Part shown: one piece after another, positions 1-7,666 of the stretch
How the letters are laid out: each line of letters starts with the position of its first letter
Position numbering within the stretch: position 1 is the stretch's first letter
Source of the DNA: Lachnoclostridium sp.
GTDB taxonomy: Bacteria > Bacillota > Clostridia > Lachnospirales > Lachnospiraceae
Assembly: GCA_021770065.1 (NCBI GenBank)
Contig: JAETRR010000019.1
Location: 38,478-102,477 of the forward strand
Direction of reading: 5' to 3'
DNA length: 64,000 nt
Program-made: the position numbers and the translations under genes
Notes under the pieces: generated by a model
What the model was told of the DNA's origin: nothing
Databases searched by the model: none
The model's input: only the letters and a program-made list of their open reading frames with translations

Positions 1-328
1 CCTTCAGCTCGTCTGCTTCTGCCTTGGAAACGCCCTCCTTGATCACCTTCGGAGCGCTCTCTACCAGATCCTTAGCTTCTTTCAAGCCGAGACCGGTAAT
101 CTCACGAACGGCCTTGATAACCTTAACCTTGGAATCTCCGGCTCCTGTCAGCTCTACATCAAAGGAATCCTTCTCCTCTGCTGCTGCGCCTGCGCCGTCG
201 CCTGCTGCTGCAACAACTACGCCTGCTGCTGCGGATACGCCGAACTCTTCCTCACATGCCTTTACCAGCTCATTTAACTCTAATACGGATAACTCTTTGA
301 TTGCCTCGATAAACTCAGCAGTTGTCAA
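1..328 (-). CDS. rplL: 50S ribosomal protein L7/L12, 3' end cut by window edge, start codon anomalous
   Basis: Stalk protein that recruits elongation factors to the ribosome. The frame reads [20 protein letters not shown] at the N-terminus, then an Ala/Gly-rich hinge, then the C-terminal domain containing [15 protein letters not shown]; about a dozen C-terminal residues lie outside the window. The usual opening Met-Ala-Lys-Leu is broken: the codons before AAA TTG are GCA and GGA, with no ATG before an in-frame TGA at 350-352. The only plausible start is TTG at 326-328, which overlaps the rplJ stop (TTGA) and has GGAG five bases upstream, so translation by coupling is conceivable. The loss of the normal start coincides with truncation of rplJ, suggesting one deletion event or an assembly error. 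Confidence 0.9.
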   Translation of the reverse strand, partial: MTTAEFIEAIKELSVLELNELVKACEEEFGVSAAAGVVVAAAGDGAGAAAEEKDSFDVELTGAGDSKVKVIKAVREITGLGLKEAKDLVESAPKVIKEGVSKAEADELK

Positions 329-702
329 TTTTGCTCCATGCCTGCAGCATCATAGTAGGTTCCCTCTACGATGCCGGCCTTGATCTCCAGTGCCTTCGCA
401 TCCTTTGCAAACTTGGCAAGGATTCTGGCCGGTGCGGTTGCATCTGTCTTGGAGATGGCGATCGCATTGGGCCCTTCCAGGTGCTGGATCAGGCTCTCGC
501 AGTCCGTGTCCTTGAAAGCAAAATTCATCATTGTGTTTTTGTAAACCTTATAGATGACGCCGTTCTCACGAAGCTCCTTGCGAAGCCTGGTGTCCTGTTC
601 TACGGTAAGTCCGCAGTAATTTACAAGCACAACAGACTGGGCATCTGTGATATTGGCAGTGATCTCATCTACTACCGGTTTCTTCAACTCGACTTTTGCC
701 AT
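325..702 (-). CDS. rplJ: 50S ribosomal protein L10, C-terminally truncated
   Basis: L10 anchors L7/L12 dimers to the 23S rRNA/L11 region. The 125 codons match a normal L10 N-terminal domain from [14 protein letters not shown] through the conserved [12 protein letters not shown] and [20 protein letters not shown] blocks to YYDAAGM, then stop after three further residues. Family members are usually about 165-175 residues; the missing 40-45 residues include the IPSR-type segment and the long C-terminal helix that binds L12 dimers (established for E. coli and other bacterial L10). The stop overlaps the rplL reading frame by two bases, whereas these genes are normally separated by a short spacer. 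The start has a strong AAGGAGGT site. Such a protein should still bind rRNA but hold no L12. See the matching finding. Confidence 0.9.
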   Translation of the reverse strand: MAKVELKKPVVDEITANITDAQSVVLVNYCGLTVEQDTRLRKELRENGVIYKVYKNTMMNFAFKDTDCESLIQHLEGPNAIAISKTDATAPARILAKFAKDAKALEIKAGIVEGTYYDAAGMEQN

Positions 703-764
703 GAATGGTGTACCTCCTTATATTATTTGTCCACCAACCCGACGGATTTTTCATGGATATGAAA

Positions 765-905
765 GAAAAACCTCTCTGCCAAAGACAGAGAGGTTTTCGA
801 AAATCATTCTCATAAGGAAAATGCATCGTCCTCGGCAGGCGGCTCCAACCTTATGCCTTACGGCACCTGCTGTCTTCGGGTCGTGTTACATGCTATGCAA
901 GCATA
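765..905 (-). ncRNA. Ribosomal protein L10 leader with terminator-like hairpin
   Basis: The 240-base gap between rplA and rplJ holds the conserved L10 leader elements on the minus strand: GAAGACAGCAGGTGCC near 883-868 and CCTGCCGAGGACG near 842-830. A hairpin (CCTCTCTG arms, 767-797) followed by a T-rich tract lies between these and rplJ. In many bacteria the L10-(L12)4 complex binds this leader and represses rplJL. The outer borders are approximate. Confidence 0.75.
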
Positions 906-943
906 GCACATCTGAATCTAAATGTCAATCAGCAAGTTACGGC

Positions 944-1636
944 TTAAACCAGCTTTACCGGATTCAGCTTCACGCCGGGTCCCATGGTAGGAGCGATGGT
1001 AACACTCTTTAAGAACTGACCCTTCACTGCGGAAGGCCTTGCCTTGTTGATTGCATCAATAAGCGTCTGGAAGTTGTCCGCTAACTGCTCCTCTGTAAAA
1101 GAAGCCTTTCCTATTGGCACGTGGATAATGTTTGTCTTGTCGAGTCTGTACTCGATCTTACCGGCCTTGATATCCTGGATCGCCTTTGTCACATCCATGG
1201 TTACCGTTCCGGCCTTGGGGTTCGGCATCAGACCCTTAGGTCCCAGTACACGGCCGAGACGTCCTACAACGCCCATCATATCCGGGGTTGCCACAACCAC
1301 ATCGAACTCAAACCATCCCTCGTTCTGAATCTTCGGGATCAGCTCTTCTGCTCCTACATAGTCTGCACCTGCAGCCTGTGCCTCGTCAGCCTTGGCATTC
1401 TTGGCAAATACCAGAACGCGCGCCGTCTTACCTGTTCCGTGGGGAAGCACAACGGCACCGCGGATCTGCTGATCCGCATGACGTCCGTCACAGCCTGTAC
1501 GGATGTGAGCTTCAATGGTTTCGTCAAACTTTGCAACAGCCAGCTTCTTTACGATGCTGATTGCTTCATCTCTGTCATACTGGGTCTGTTTGTCGTAGAG
1601 CTTTGCAGCCTCAACATATTTCTTTCCATGTTTCAT
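944..1636 (-). CDS. rplA: 50S ribosomal protein L1
   Basis: Primary rRNA-binding protein of the L1 stalk, 230 residues, normal for the family. It begins [16 protein letters not shown] and carries the conserved VLPHGTGK and [16 protein letters not shown] blocks and the C-terminal [12 protein letters not shown]. It lies downstream of rplK and upstream of the L10 leader, the standard order. L1 also represses its own operon in E. coli by binding the mRNA; a 36-base leader element immediately 5' of the ribosome binding site (1653-1688) recurs before rplK and is a candidate for such a site. Confidence 0.97.
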   Translation of the reverse strand: MKHGKKYVEAAKLYDKQTQYDRDEAISIVKKLAVAKFDETIEAHIRTGCDGRHADQQIRGAVVLPHGTGKTARVLVFAKNAKADEAQAAGADYVGAEELIPKIQNEGWFEFDVVVATPDMMGVVGRLGRVLGPKGLMPNPKAGTVTMDVTKAIQDIKAGKIEYRLDKTNIIHVPIGKASFTEEQLADNFQTLIDAINKARPSAVKGQFLKSVTIAPTMGPGVKLNPVKLV

Positions 1637-1652
1637 ATTAAATAACCTCCTG

Positions 1653-1688
1653 GTGGTAATTGCGGGAATCTGGGTTAATCCCTCCCAC
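1653..1688 (-). repeat. 36-nt leader element 5' of rplA (copy 1)
   Basis: On the minus strand it reads from GTGGGAGGGATTAACCC to ATTACCAC and is followed at once by the rplA ribosome binding site. It matches the element at 2209-2244 before rplK at 33 of 36 positions by hand count. It can fold with GGGATT near ATTCCC and GTGG/CCAC closing the ends. A regulatory RNA site is inferred. Confidence 0.7.
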
Positions 1689-1767
1689 GTTTCTAATTCA
1701 CCCTCCGGGTTTCCATGTCCCGTTCCTCTTCGGGGGACGGCCTCCCGTCAGGGTATACAGTTACGTC

Positions 1768-2193
1768 TTAATCTGTTACAGTGATACCCATGCTTCTTGC
1801 TGTACCAGCGATCATGCTGATGGCGGCGTCAATGCTTGCTGCATTCAAATCCGGCATCTTCAGCTCTGCAATCTTCTGAAGCTCTGCTCTCGTGATGCTT
1901 GCCACCTTTGTCTTGTTCGGAACTCCGGAACCGGACTGGATGTTGCATGCCTTCTTGAGCAGTACGGCTGCAGGCGGAGTCTTGGTGATAAAGCTGAAAG
2001 ATCTGTCTGCGTAAACTGTAATAACAACCGGAATAATCATTCCGTCCTGGTCTGCGGTTCTTGCGTTGAACTGCTTTGTAAACTCTACGATGTTCACACC
2101 GTGCTGACCAAGCGCCGGTCCGACTGGCGGAGCCGGTGTTGCCTTTCCAGCAGGAATCTGTAATTTAATATAACCTGTTACTTTTTTTGCCAT
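1768..2193 (-). CDS. rplK: 50S ribosomal protein L11
   Basis: L11 binds the GTPase-associated centre of 23S rRNA. The chosen ATG at 2191-2193 gives 141 residues starting [18 protein letters not shown], the universal L11 opening; a longer frame begins 17 codons earlier but inside the leader repeat and before the AAGGAGGTG site. The conserved [16 protein letters not shown] and [11 protein letters not shown] segments and the terminal GTARSMGI are present. First ribosomal gene after nusG in the operon. Confidence 0.97.
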   Translation of the reverse strand: MAKKVTGYIKLQIPAGKATPAPPVGPALGQHGVNIVEFTKQFNARTADQDGMIIPVVITVYADRSFSFITKTPPAAVLLKKACNIQSGSGVPNKTKVASITRAELQKIAELKMPDLNAASIDAAISMIAGTARSMGITVTD

Positions 2194-2208
2194 ATCAGGC
2201 ACCTCCTT

Positions 2209-2244
2209 GTGGTAATCGCGGGAATTAGGGTTAATCCCTCCCAC
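2209..2244 (-). repeat. 36-nt leader element 5' of rplK (copy 2)
   Basis: Near-identical to 1653-1688 and in the same position, directly upstream of an AGGAGG site. Because L1 is the classical translational regulator of the L11-L1 pair, placement before both cistrons fits an L1-binding hairpin; this is inference from position and structure only. Confidence 0.7.
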
Positions 2245-2291
2245 TTATTTGCTCTGTTACGGTTCACTTTAGTGAACAATAACTTTTCCAT

Positions 2292-2807
2292 CTACATCTT
2301 TCTTACTTCTGAGAAGCTAATCTCTACCGGCGTTTCCCGGCCAAAGAGATCCACGTTGATGATAACACACTGCTTGCCATGGTTCATAGACTGAATGGTT
2401 CCCACCGTATCGGCCCAGACGCCTCCCGTAACAATCACGGTATCTCCTTCCGCGAAGTCGATCACGACATTCTCGGCCTCAATGCCCAGCGGTCTCATTT
2501 CTTCCTCGGTGAGCGGAACCGGTTTGGAGCCAGGTCCAACAAATCCGGTAACGCCTCTGGTGTTGCGCACCACATACCAGGTGTCGTCATTCATCACCAT
2601 GTTGATCAGAACATAGCCTGGGAACAGTTTCTTCTGAACCTGCTTTCTGGCCCCGTTCTTCATCTCTACCACATCCTGCATGGGAACTCTCACTTCCAGG
2701 ATCTGTTCCTCCAGATGTCTGTTCTCAATCGTCTTCTCAATGTTGGCCTTAACCTTGTTCTCATACCCGGAATAGGTATGAACTACATACCAGTTCGCCT
2801 CTGCCAT
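2292..2807 (-). CDS. nusG: Transcription termination/antitermination factor NusG
   Basis: NusG binds RNA polymerase and links it to ribosomes or Rho. The 171 residues show the NGN domain (NWYVVHTYSGYENKVKANIE, later KKLFPGYVLINM and VRNTRGVTGFVG) and the C-terminal KOW domain (FAEGDTVIVTGGVWADTVGT). Length and order match the family. It sits between secE and rplK, the classic arrangement, with about a ten-base gap after secE, so the pair is very likely co-transcribed. Confidence 0.97.
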   Translation of the reverse strand: MAEANWYVVHTYSGYENKVKANIEKTIENRHLEEQILEVRVPMQDVVEMKNGARKQVQKKLFPGYVLINMVMNDDTWYVVRNTRGVTGFVGPGSKPVPLTEEEMRPLGIEAENVVIDFAEGDTVIVTGGVWADTVGTIQSMNHGKQCVIINVDLFGRETPVEISFSEVRKM

Positions 2808-2817
2808 ATCGTCACCC

Positions 2818-3021
2818 CTATAACTTCATGATAGCATCAATACCGTAGGTCATAATAACGTCCAGTATTTTAATAATGATGCCCAAAGCCACGGATGTTG
2901 CCACAACTGCAATGGTCTGCTTTGTAAGGGATTTTTTATCCGGCCAGATGATCTTCTTGTATTCAGCTTTAAGACCCTTAAACCAGCTCTTCTTTTGAGC
3001 TTTTTCTGCTGCTTCGCTCAT
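2818..3021 (-). CDS. secE: Preprotein translocase subunit SecE
   Basis: Short single-span form of SecE (67 residues), the clamp subunit of the SecYEG channel. A basic cytoplasmic N-terminus with WFKGLKAEYKKIIWPDKKSL (the conserved amphipathic segment) precedes one hydrophobic span (TIAVVATSVALGIIIKILDVI). It follows rpmG and precedes nusG as in most Firmicutes. Confidence 0.95.
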   Translation of the reverse strand: MSEAAEKAQKKSWFKGLKAEYKKIIWPDKKSLTKQTIAVVATSVALGIIIKILDVIMTYGIDAIMKL

Positions 3022-3045
3022 CTTTCCACTTTCCTTTCCGGCATC

Positions 3046-3195
3046 CTACTTTGTCTCTTTGTGCAGTGTGTGTTTCCTGCAGAATCTGCAGTACTTACTG
3101 GTCTCCATCCTGTCCGGATGGTTCTTTTTCTCTTTTGTCATGTTGTAATTACGTTGCTTACACTCCGTACATGCCAATGTGATTTTTACGCGCAC
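3046..3195 (-). CDS. rpmG: 50S ribosomal protein L33
   Basis: A 49-codon gene starting with GTG at 3193-3195 behind GGAGGTGGAAGTC. The product reads [17 protein letters not shown] at the start and [17 protein letters not shown] at the end. Two CxxC pairs (CTEC, CRFC) make it the zinc-binding C+ form of L33. It is first in the operon, 24 bases upstream of secE, the usual Firmicutes position. Confidence 0.93.
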   Translation of the reverse strand: MRVKITLACTECKQRNYNMTKEKKNHPDRMETSKYCRFCRKHTLHKETK

Positions 3196-3291
3196 GACTT
3201 CCACCTCCGCTTAATTTCTGTTTGTCTGCGGCCTTGCGGGGACCGCCTTTTTTCAGGCATAAAAAAAAAGCCTGCTTCCATTCGCCATAAT

Positions 3292-3321
3292 ATCATAGCA
3301 TGATACATAAGAGACTGTCAA
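3292..3321 (-). promoter_or_regulatory. Sigma-A type promoter of the rpmG-secE-nusG-ribosomal operon
   Basis: Minus strand TTGACA (3316-3321), 18-base spacer, TATGAT (3292-3297). It lies about 100 bases upstream of rpmG. A GC-rich hairpin (CAGGC/GCCTG near 3253-3273) follows in the leader. Confidence 0.75.
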
Positions 3322-3445
3322 GGTTTTTATAAAAAACTTGACATGGTTTTTTACGGACTTTACAATGAAATTATATAGAAAAACAAAGGGTTTTGTAAAG
3401 GATTTTTTTAAGATACGGCTGAAAATGAGGGGGGGCTGATATATT

Positions 3446-4204
3446 ATGGAAGAAACTGTTCGTGTTGCCGACCGCATATTTGATATTCTGGAAGCATTGG
3501 CCGCATCCAGTTCTCCTCTGGGTCTTTCAGAAATTGCCAAGGCCACCGGTATGAGTAAAAGCACGATCCACCGGCTCCTGACCTCCATGTGTGCCCGGCA
3601 GTATGTGGAAAAAAGCAGTGACGGCCTTTATTCCATCGGTTACAAGCTGATTGAGACGGTAAGCCTTCATATTAACCAGCTGGAACTTCTCACAGAGGCC
3701 AAGCCCTTTTTAAGTGATATTATGCGCGATCTGGATTTGACCGCCCATCTGGGAATTCTGGACGGCTGTGATGTGGTTTATCTGGAGAAAATGGATATTT
3801 ACCCCAATACCCGGCTCTATACGCAGGTGGGATACCGTTCCCCCGCTTTCTGCTCTTCCATCGGCAAATGCCTTCTTGCCTGCCTGTCCGGGGATGAGCT
3901 GGAGGACGCCCTGTACCTGTGTAATTTTAAGAAATATACGGCAAACACCATCACGGATACCCGGGAGTTCAGGCGCTATCTGAAGGTTATCCGGCGCCAG
4001 GGCTGGGCCATGGATAATGAAGAATATCAGATCGGCCACCGGTGTGTAGGTGCGCCGGTATTTGATTACCGGGGCTCCCCTGTGGCAGCCATCAGCGCCA
4101 GCGGCTCCATCGCGCAGCTCTCGGACGACAAGCTGGAGATGGTGATCCGGGAGGTTAAGCAGGCGGCAAAAAAGCTTTCCCGGAGGATGGGATACGTAGA
4201 ATAA
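3446..4204 (+). CDS. IclR family transcriptional regulator
   Basis: 252-residue regulator. The N-terminal winged helix-turn-helix (residues 5-65) contains SEIAKATGMSKSTIHRLL; the C-terminal IclR effector domain (about 75-245) includes the signature SSIGKCLLA and, late, CVGAPVFDYRGSPVAAISAS. IclR proteins bind small organic acids or aromatic compounds and usually act on neighbouring catabolic genes. It faces the aldehyde dehydrogenase/FIST pair across a shared 3' region, so control of those genes is possible but not shown. Start ATG preceded by GAGGGGGGG. A strong terminator follows. Confidence 0.92.
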   Translation: MEETVRVADRIFDILEALAASSSPLGLSEIAKATGMSKSTIHRLLTSMCARQYVEKSSDGLYSIGYKLIETVSLHINQLELLTEAKPFLSDIMRDLDLTAHLGILDGCDVVYLEKMDIYPNTRLYTQVGYRSPAFCSSIGKCLLACLSGDELEDALYLCNFKKYTANTITDTREFRRYLKVIRRQGWAMDNEEYQIGHRCVGAPVFDYRGSPVAAISASGSIAQLSDDKLEMVIREVKQAAKKLSRRMGYVE

Positions 4205-4214
4205 TTTGCAAATG

Positions 4215-4264
4215 AGATTGTCGGGAAATAAGGCCGCAGGCCTTATTTCCCGACAATCTTTTTT
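4215..4264 (+). terminator. Intrinsic terminator after the IclR gene
   Basis: A perfect 21-base-pair stem (AGATTGTCGGGAAATAAGG... with its complement), three-base loop, then TTTTTT. It begins about 10 bases after the IclR stop. Confidence 0.9.
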
Positions 4265-4346
4265 CTGCTTTGCCCCTCCTGCCAAGAATCAAAGCCTCTG
4301 TTTCTTCTTTGCTCTTATCCCGTCAAAATCCGGACACAGCCGCATA

Positions 4347-5780
4347 CTAAATAATATTCTTCAAAACAATCGTCTTGGTTCTGGTCACTTCATCGAAAGT
4401 GGACATCACGCCCTCCGTGCCGATTCCGGAATACTTGTAGCCGCCGAAAGGCATCTCAAAACTGCGGAAGAAGCTTGCGCCGTTGATGATGGTTCCGCCG
4501 CACTCCAGTGCATTGCAGACCTTCATGGCTGTCTTCATATTCTCTGTGAATACACAGCCGCAGAGGCCGAACTTCGATCCGTTCGCAATCTCAATGGCTT
4601 CCTCTACCGTATCAAAGGTGATAATGGGAACTACCGGTCCAAAGATCTCCATGTCAATGGCCACGTCAGCCGTCCTGGGAACATCTGCGATTACTGTAGG
4701 AGCAATGAATGCGCCGTTCCTGGTTCCGCCCAGAATAACCCTGCCGCCCTGCTCTACCGTAAGCTTAATCTGCTCTTCTACCTTAACAGCTGCCTTCTCG
4801 CTGATCAGACAGCCAATCTGTGTGCTCTCGTCAGCCGGCATGCCCTGTTTCAGCTGCTTGATGCGCTCAACGGCCTTGGCCGTGAACTCTTCTGCGCGGT
4901 TTTTATGTATAAGGAAACGTTTGGAAGCGCAGCACACCTGTCCGGTATTGTACATGCGGCCCCAGATAAGCTCTTCCACTGCCAGATCCACGTCGCCGTC
5001 TTCCAGCACAATGAAAGCATCGTTGCCGCCCAGCTCCAGTGCGATGTGCGCCAGGTGATCGGCTGCCGTTCTTGCCGTCTCAATGCCTACCTCTGTGGAA
5101 CCTGTGAGGGTAATAGCATGAACATCTTTGTTTGCGCAAAGCCATGCACCTACCTTGGAGCCGCGTCCCGTGACGATCTGAATTGCTCCCGGTGTCACGC
5201 CCGCCTCGCCCAGAAGTGCCGTCAGTTTGCACAAGGTAAGCGGATTATCCGTAGAAGGCTTTACAATCGCAGCATTTCCTGCGAGAAGCGCCGGGGCCAC
5301 CTTCTGATCGAAAAGATCGCAGGGGAAGTTAAAGGGGATTACACAGGCAATCACGCCGATGGGTTCCCGTTTGGTAATCAGCACATGCTTATCCTGTCCT
5401 GCCTCCATGCCGGCCGGAATCGTCTCGCCGTACAGATGCTTTGCCTTCTCGGAAAATGCTTTGAAAGCAATGGGGATATTGCCGATCTCGGCTCTTGCTT
5501 CTGTGATAGGCTTTCCTGTTTCCTGGGATAAGGTCTGTGCCAGATCCTCTTTATTTTTCTCCACCAGGTCAAGGAAGCGGTACATAATCTCCGCTTTTTC
5601 ATAAACCGGAACATCCGCCCATATTTTTTGGGCTGCTGCCGCCTTCTCCACTGCAAGATCCACGTCTTCTTTTGCTGCCGCCGGAACCGTATCCACCACT
5701 GCGCCGGTTGCCGGATTGATCACTTCGATTACTTCGCCGTTGGAAGCATCTGCAGATGCTCCGTTAATAAACATTTTCAT
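4347..5780 (-). CDS. NAD(P)-dependent aldehyde dehydrogenase
   Basis: 477-residue member of the aldehyde dehydrogenase superfamily, which oxidises aldehydes to acids. Visible motifs are PFNFPCDLF, the cofactor-site TLTGSTEVG, the general base in LELGGND, and the catalytic cysteine in NTGQVCCASKRF, followed by EIFGPVVPI and FGGYKYSGIG. Closest in style to succinate-semialdehyde or lactaldehyde dehydrogenases; substrate cannot be fixed from sequence. It is second in a minus-strand pair behind the FIST protein (24-base gap) and faces the IclR regulator. Ribosome binding site AAAGGAG. Confidence 0.9.
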   Translation of the reverse strand: MKMFINGASADASNGEVIEVINPATGAVVDTVPAAAKEDVDLAVEKAAAAQKIWADVPVYEKAEIMYRFLDLVEKNKEDLAQTLSQETGKPITEARAEIGNIPIAFKAFSEKAKHLYGETIPAGMEAGQDKHVLITKREPIGVIACVIPFNFPCDLFDQKVAPALLAGNAAIVKPSTDNPLTLCKLTALLGEAGVTPGAIQIVTGRGSKVGAWLCANKDVHAITLTGSTEVGIETARTAADHLAHIALELGGNDAFIVLEDGDVDLAVEELIWGRMYNTGQVCCASKRFLIHKNRAEEFTAKAVERIKQLKQGMPADESTQIGCLISEKAAVKVEEQIKLTVEQGGRVILGGTRNGAFIAPTVIADVPRTADVAIDMEIFGPVVPIITFDTVEEAIEIANGSKFGLCGCVFTENMKTAMKVCNALECGGTIINGASFFRSFEMPFGGYKYSGIGTEGVMSTFDEVTRTKTIVLKNII

Positions 5781-5803
5781 GGGAATATTTCTCCTTTCCT
5801 TAT

Positions 5804-6970
5804 TTATGCCTCAAAGCCTGCGAAGGAAAGCATCAGGCCGCCGCAGGTATTTAAGCCGTCCGCCTCAAAGCCATACTCGCCGAAGGTGAACTCCACGATA
5901 AAGGGAACGTCTCCCGCTTCTTTCTTAAGCTGCTCTGCCACCTCTTTGATGCGGCTGTCAATGCCCGCTCTTCTTCCTCCGCAGTGTACCAGATGGTATG
6001 CACCGGCCGGAGCCGCCATCTTTTCCTTCAGTGCGGCAAGGGTATTGCCCGTAGAATCGATGAGTTCGTCTACCGTTGCTTCCATGCGGATAACTGCCGT
6101 TCCCTCTGCCAGGTTATTTCCGATGTTCATGCTCAGATCATCATTTCCGTTCATAGGATGGCGGATAGCAACCAGATCGCCCAGACGGTCTTTTACACCC
6201 AGGGGCGAGGTGATGGTCTGTACCAGCAGGTCGCCGCCCATAACCGCATCCGTTCCCATGCCTCTCCAGTCTGCGTATTTCTTGAGGGCCGGAACACCGT
6301 CGATCTCTGCCAGAACACGGTTATCCACTACCTTTGTAATGATACCCATATCCTTTGTCTCTCTGTAAGCACCTGTGAACTTGTTGGTCATCTTCTTTGC
6401 CGTGTAGAAAAATGCAACCGCCACACCGTCCGCAAAGGCTCCCTTATCCGTGTAAAGCTTCCACTCGCCTGCAATACTGTTATCTGCTGCGCTTCCGCCA
6501 TAGAAAGGAACTCTTCCAATCACTTTGGTGATACCCTTTAAGAAGAATTCTTCTTCTCCCGGAGGTGCTGCCATGTAGAAATAATCCGGAGCCGTGGTCT
6601 TGCCTGCCCGCTCCATGGCAAGCTTTGCTGCCTGCTCGCCTGCATCTATCGGGCATCCGCTCTTCTCTACTGCTGCAATCCCTACTGCCATTTCCGGATC
6701 GGACACTGCCATAATACCTACAAAGCCGTCATCGCCGGTTACAAATCCTTCCGGTGTAATTACTCCTGTAAAGGACGTGTTGCCAATTACGGGAACGCCC
6801 GGAAGTTCCTCTGCAATTCCTGCCAGCATCGCATCCAGGTCATAGGCGCAGCTTGCATACACATATGCCATATTCACAGAATCCAGACCTGCTTTTGCTT
6901 TCTTCGCGGCCTCTGCTCCTGCTGTCTTGGGGTTACTGTTTGTACTGGAACCGGTGTTACCTTTCAACAT
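5804..6970 (-). CDS. FIST-domain protein
   Basis: 388 residues with the layout of FIST N plus FIST C domains: an N-terminal region with AYVYASCAYDLDAMLAGIAE and PVIGNTSFTGVI, then YGGSAADNSIAGEW, a long middle, and a C-terminal GGRRAGIDSRIKEVAEQL and EFTFGEYGFEADGLNT. FIST domains are thought to be ligand-sensing modules, often fused to signalling domains; here it stands alone. No signal peptide or membrane span is seen. The gene is immediately upstream of the aldehyde dehydrogenase and probably shares its transcript, which suggests a role tied to the same substrate. Start ATG has an AGGAGGT site. Confidence 0.82.
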   Translation of the reverse strand: MLKGNTGSSTNSNPKTAGAEAAKKAKAGLDSVNMAYVYASCAYDLDAMLAGIAEELPGVPVIGNTSFTGVITPEGFVTGDDGFVGIMAVSDPEMAVGIAAVEKSGCPIDAGEQAAKLAMERAGKTTAPDYFYMAAPPGEEEFFLKGITKVIGRVPFYGGSAADNSIAGEWKLYTDKGAFADGVAVAFFYTAKKMTNKFTGAYRETKDMGIITKVVDNRVLAEIDGVPALKKYADWRGMGTDAVMGGDLLVQTITSPLGVKDRLGDLVAIRHPMNGNDDLSMNIGNNLAEGTAVIRMEATVDELIDSTGNTLAALKEKMAAPAGAYHLVHCGGRRAGIDSRIKEVAEQLKKEAGDVPFIVEFTFGEYGFEADGLNTCGGLMLSFAGFEA

Positions 6971-7070
6971 TTTGTACCTCCTTCTATTTTGTATAAATCG
7001 GACAATATTTCCGTCTTATTTTATTATAATTTATTTATTTTCACAATCAATACAGGGATTCCGCTAAACG

Positions 7071-7107
7071 AAACGGGCGTTCCGCACAGTGGAACACCCG
7101 TTTTTTA
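7071..7107 (+). terminator. Terminator-like hairpin in the divergent region
   Basis: AACGGGCGTTCC pairs with GGAACACCCGTT (one mismatch) and is followed by six T on the plus strand. No plus-strand gene is recognised upstream: the FIST gene starts at 6970 and runs the other way. The rest of 6971-7256 is AT-rich promoter-like sequence. Its purpose is unclear. Confidence 0.6.
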
Positions 7108-7256
7108 AATATTTTCCTATATTCTGCAGTCCAAAAATCCATGCTTTGAAAACTCCTTGCGTTTTCGCCTTTAAAATGTTACCCTCTGTATAGAAAAGTA
7201 TAAGCGCTGCCTGTCCGGGCCGTTTTTATCGACATCAGCCAAAGGAGGATTTTTAC

Positions 7257-7655
7257 ATGAGCTATCAGAAACACAAGTCCGAGGAATCGGTAGAAGATTA
7301 TCTGGAGACCATTCTGATTCTAGGCAGGCAGCTTGCCAATGTGCGTTCGATTGACATTGCCAATGAGCTGAACTATTCCAAGCCCAGTGTCAGCGTGGCT
7401 ATGAAGAATCTGCGGCAGAAAAATTATATTACAGTCTCTGGGGACGGCTTTATCCGGCTGACAGATACCGGGCGCTCTCTGGCCGAGGCCGTCTATGAAC
7501 GCCATTCGCTTCTCTCGGAATGGCTGATCCGGCTTGGAGTTAATCCGGAAACCGCTGTGGCCGATGCCTGCAGGATGGAGCATGACATGAGTCCGGAAAG
7601 CTTTGAAGCTATTAAAAAATATTTGAAAGATCCTTCCCAAACCGGCCTTTGCTGA
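7257..7655 (+). CDS. DtxR/MntR-type metal-dependent regulator
   Basis: 132 residues: an N-terminal winged helix (EESVEDYLETILILG, then SIDIANELNYSKPSVSVAMK) and a short helical dimerisation part (YERHSLLSEWLIRLGV, then ACRMEHDMSPESFEAI). This matches MntR-like repressors, which sense Mn2+ or Fe2+ through Glu/His/Cys ligands; the C-terminal CRMEHDMS carries the typical acid-His pair. No metal transporter is adjacent, so the regulon is probably elsewhere. Start ATG behind AAAGGAGG. Confidence 0.85.
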   Translation: MSYQKHKSEESVEDYLETILILGRQLANVRSIDIANELNYSKPSVSVAMKNLRQKNYITVSGDGFIRLTDTGRSLAEAVYERHSLLSEWLIRLGVNPETAVADACRMEHDMSPESFEAIKKYLKDPSQTGLC

Positions 7656-7666
7656 TTTGAGTAGAT

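Noticed and set aside
24..762. Plus-strand open frames across rplL and rplJ
   Set aside because: They are antisense shadows of conserved ribosomal protein frames and show no family features or ribosome binding sites.
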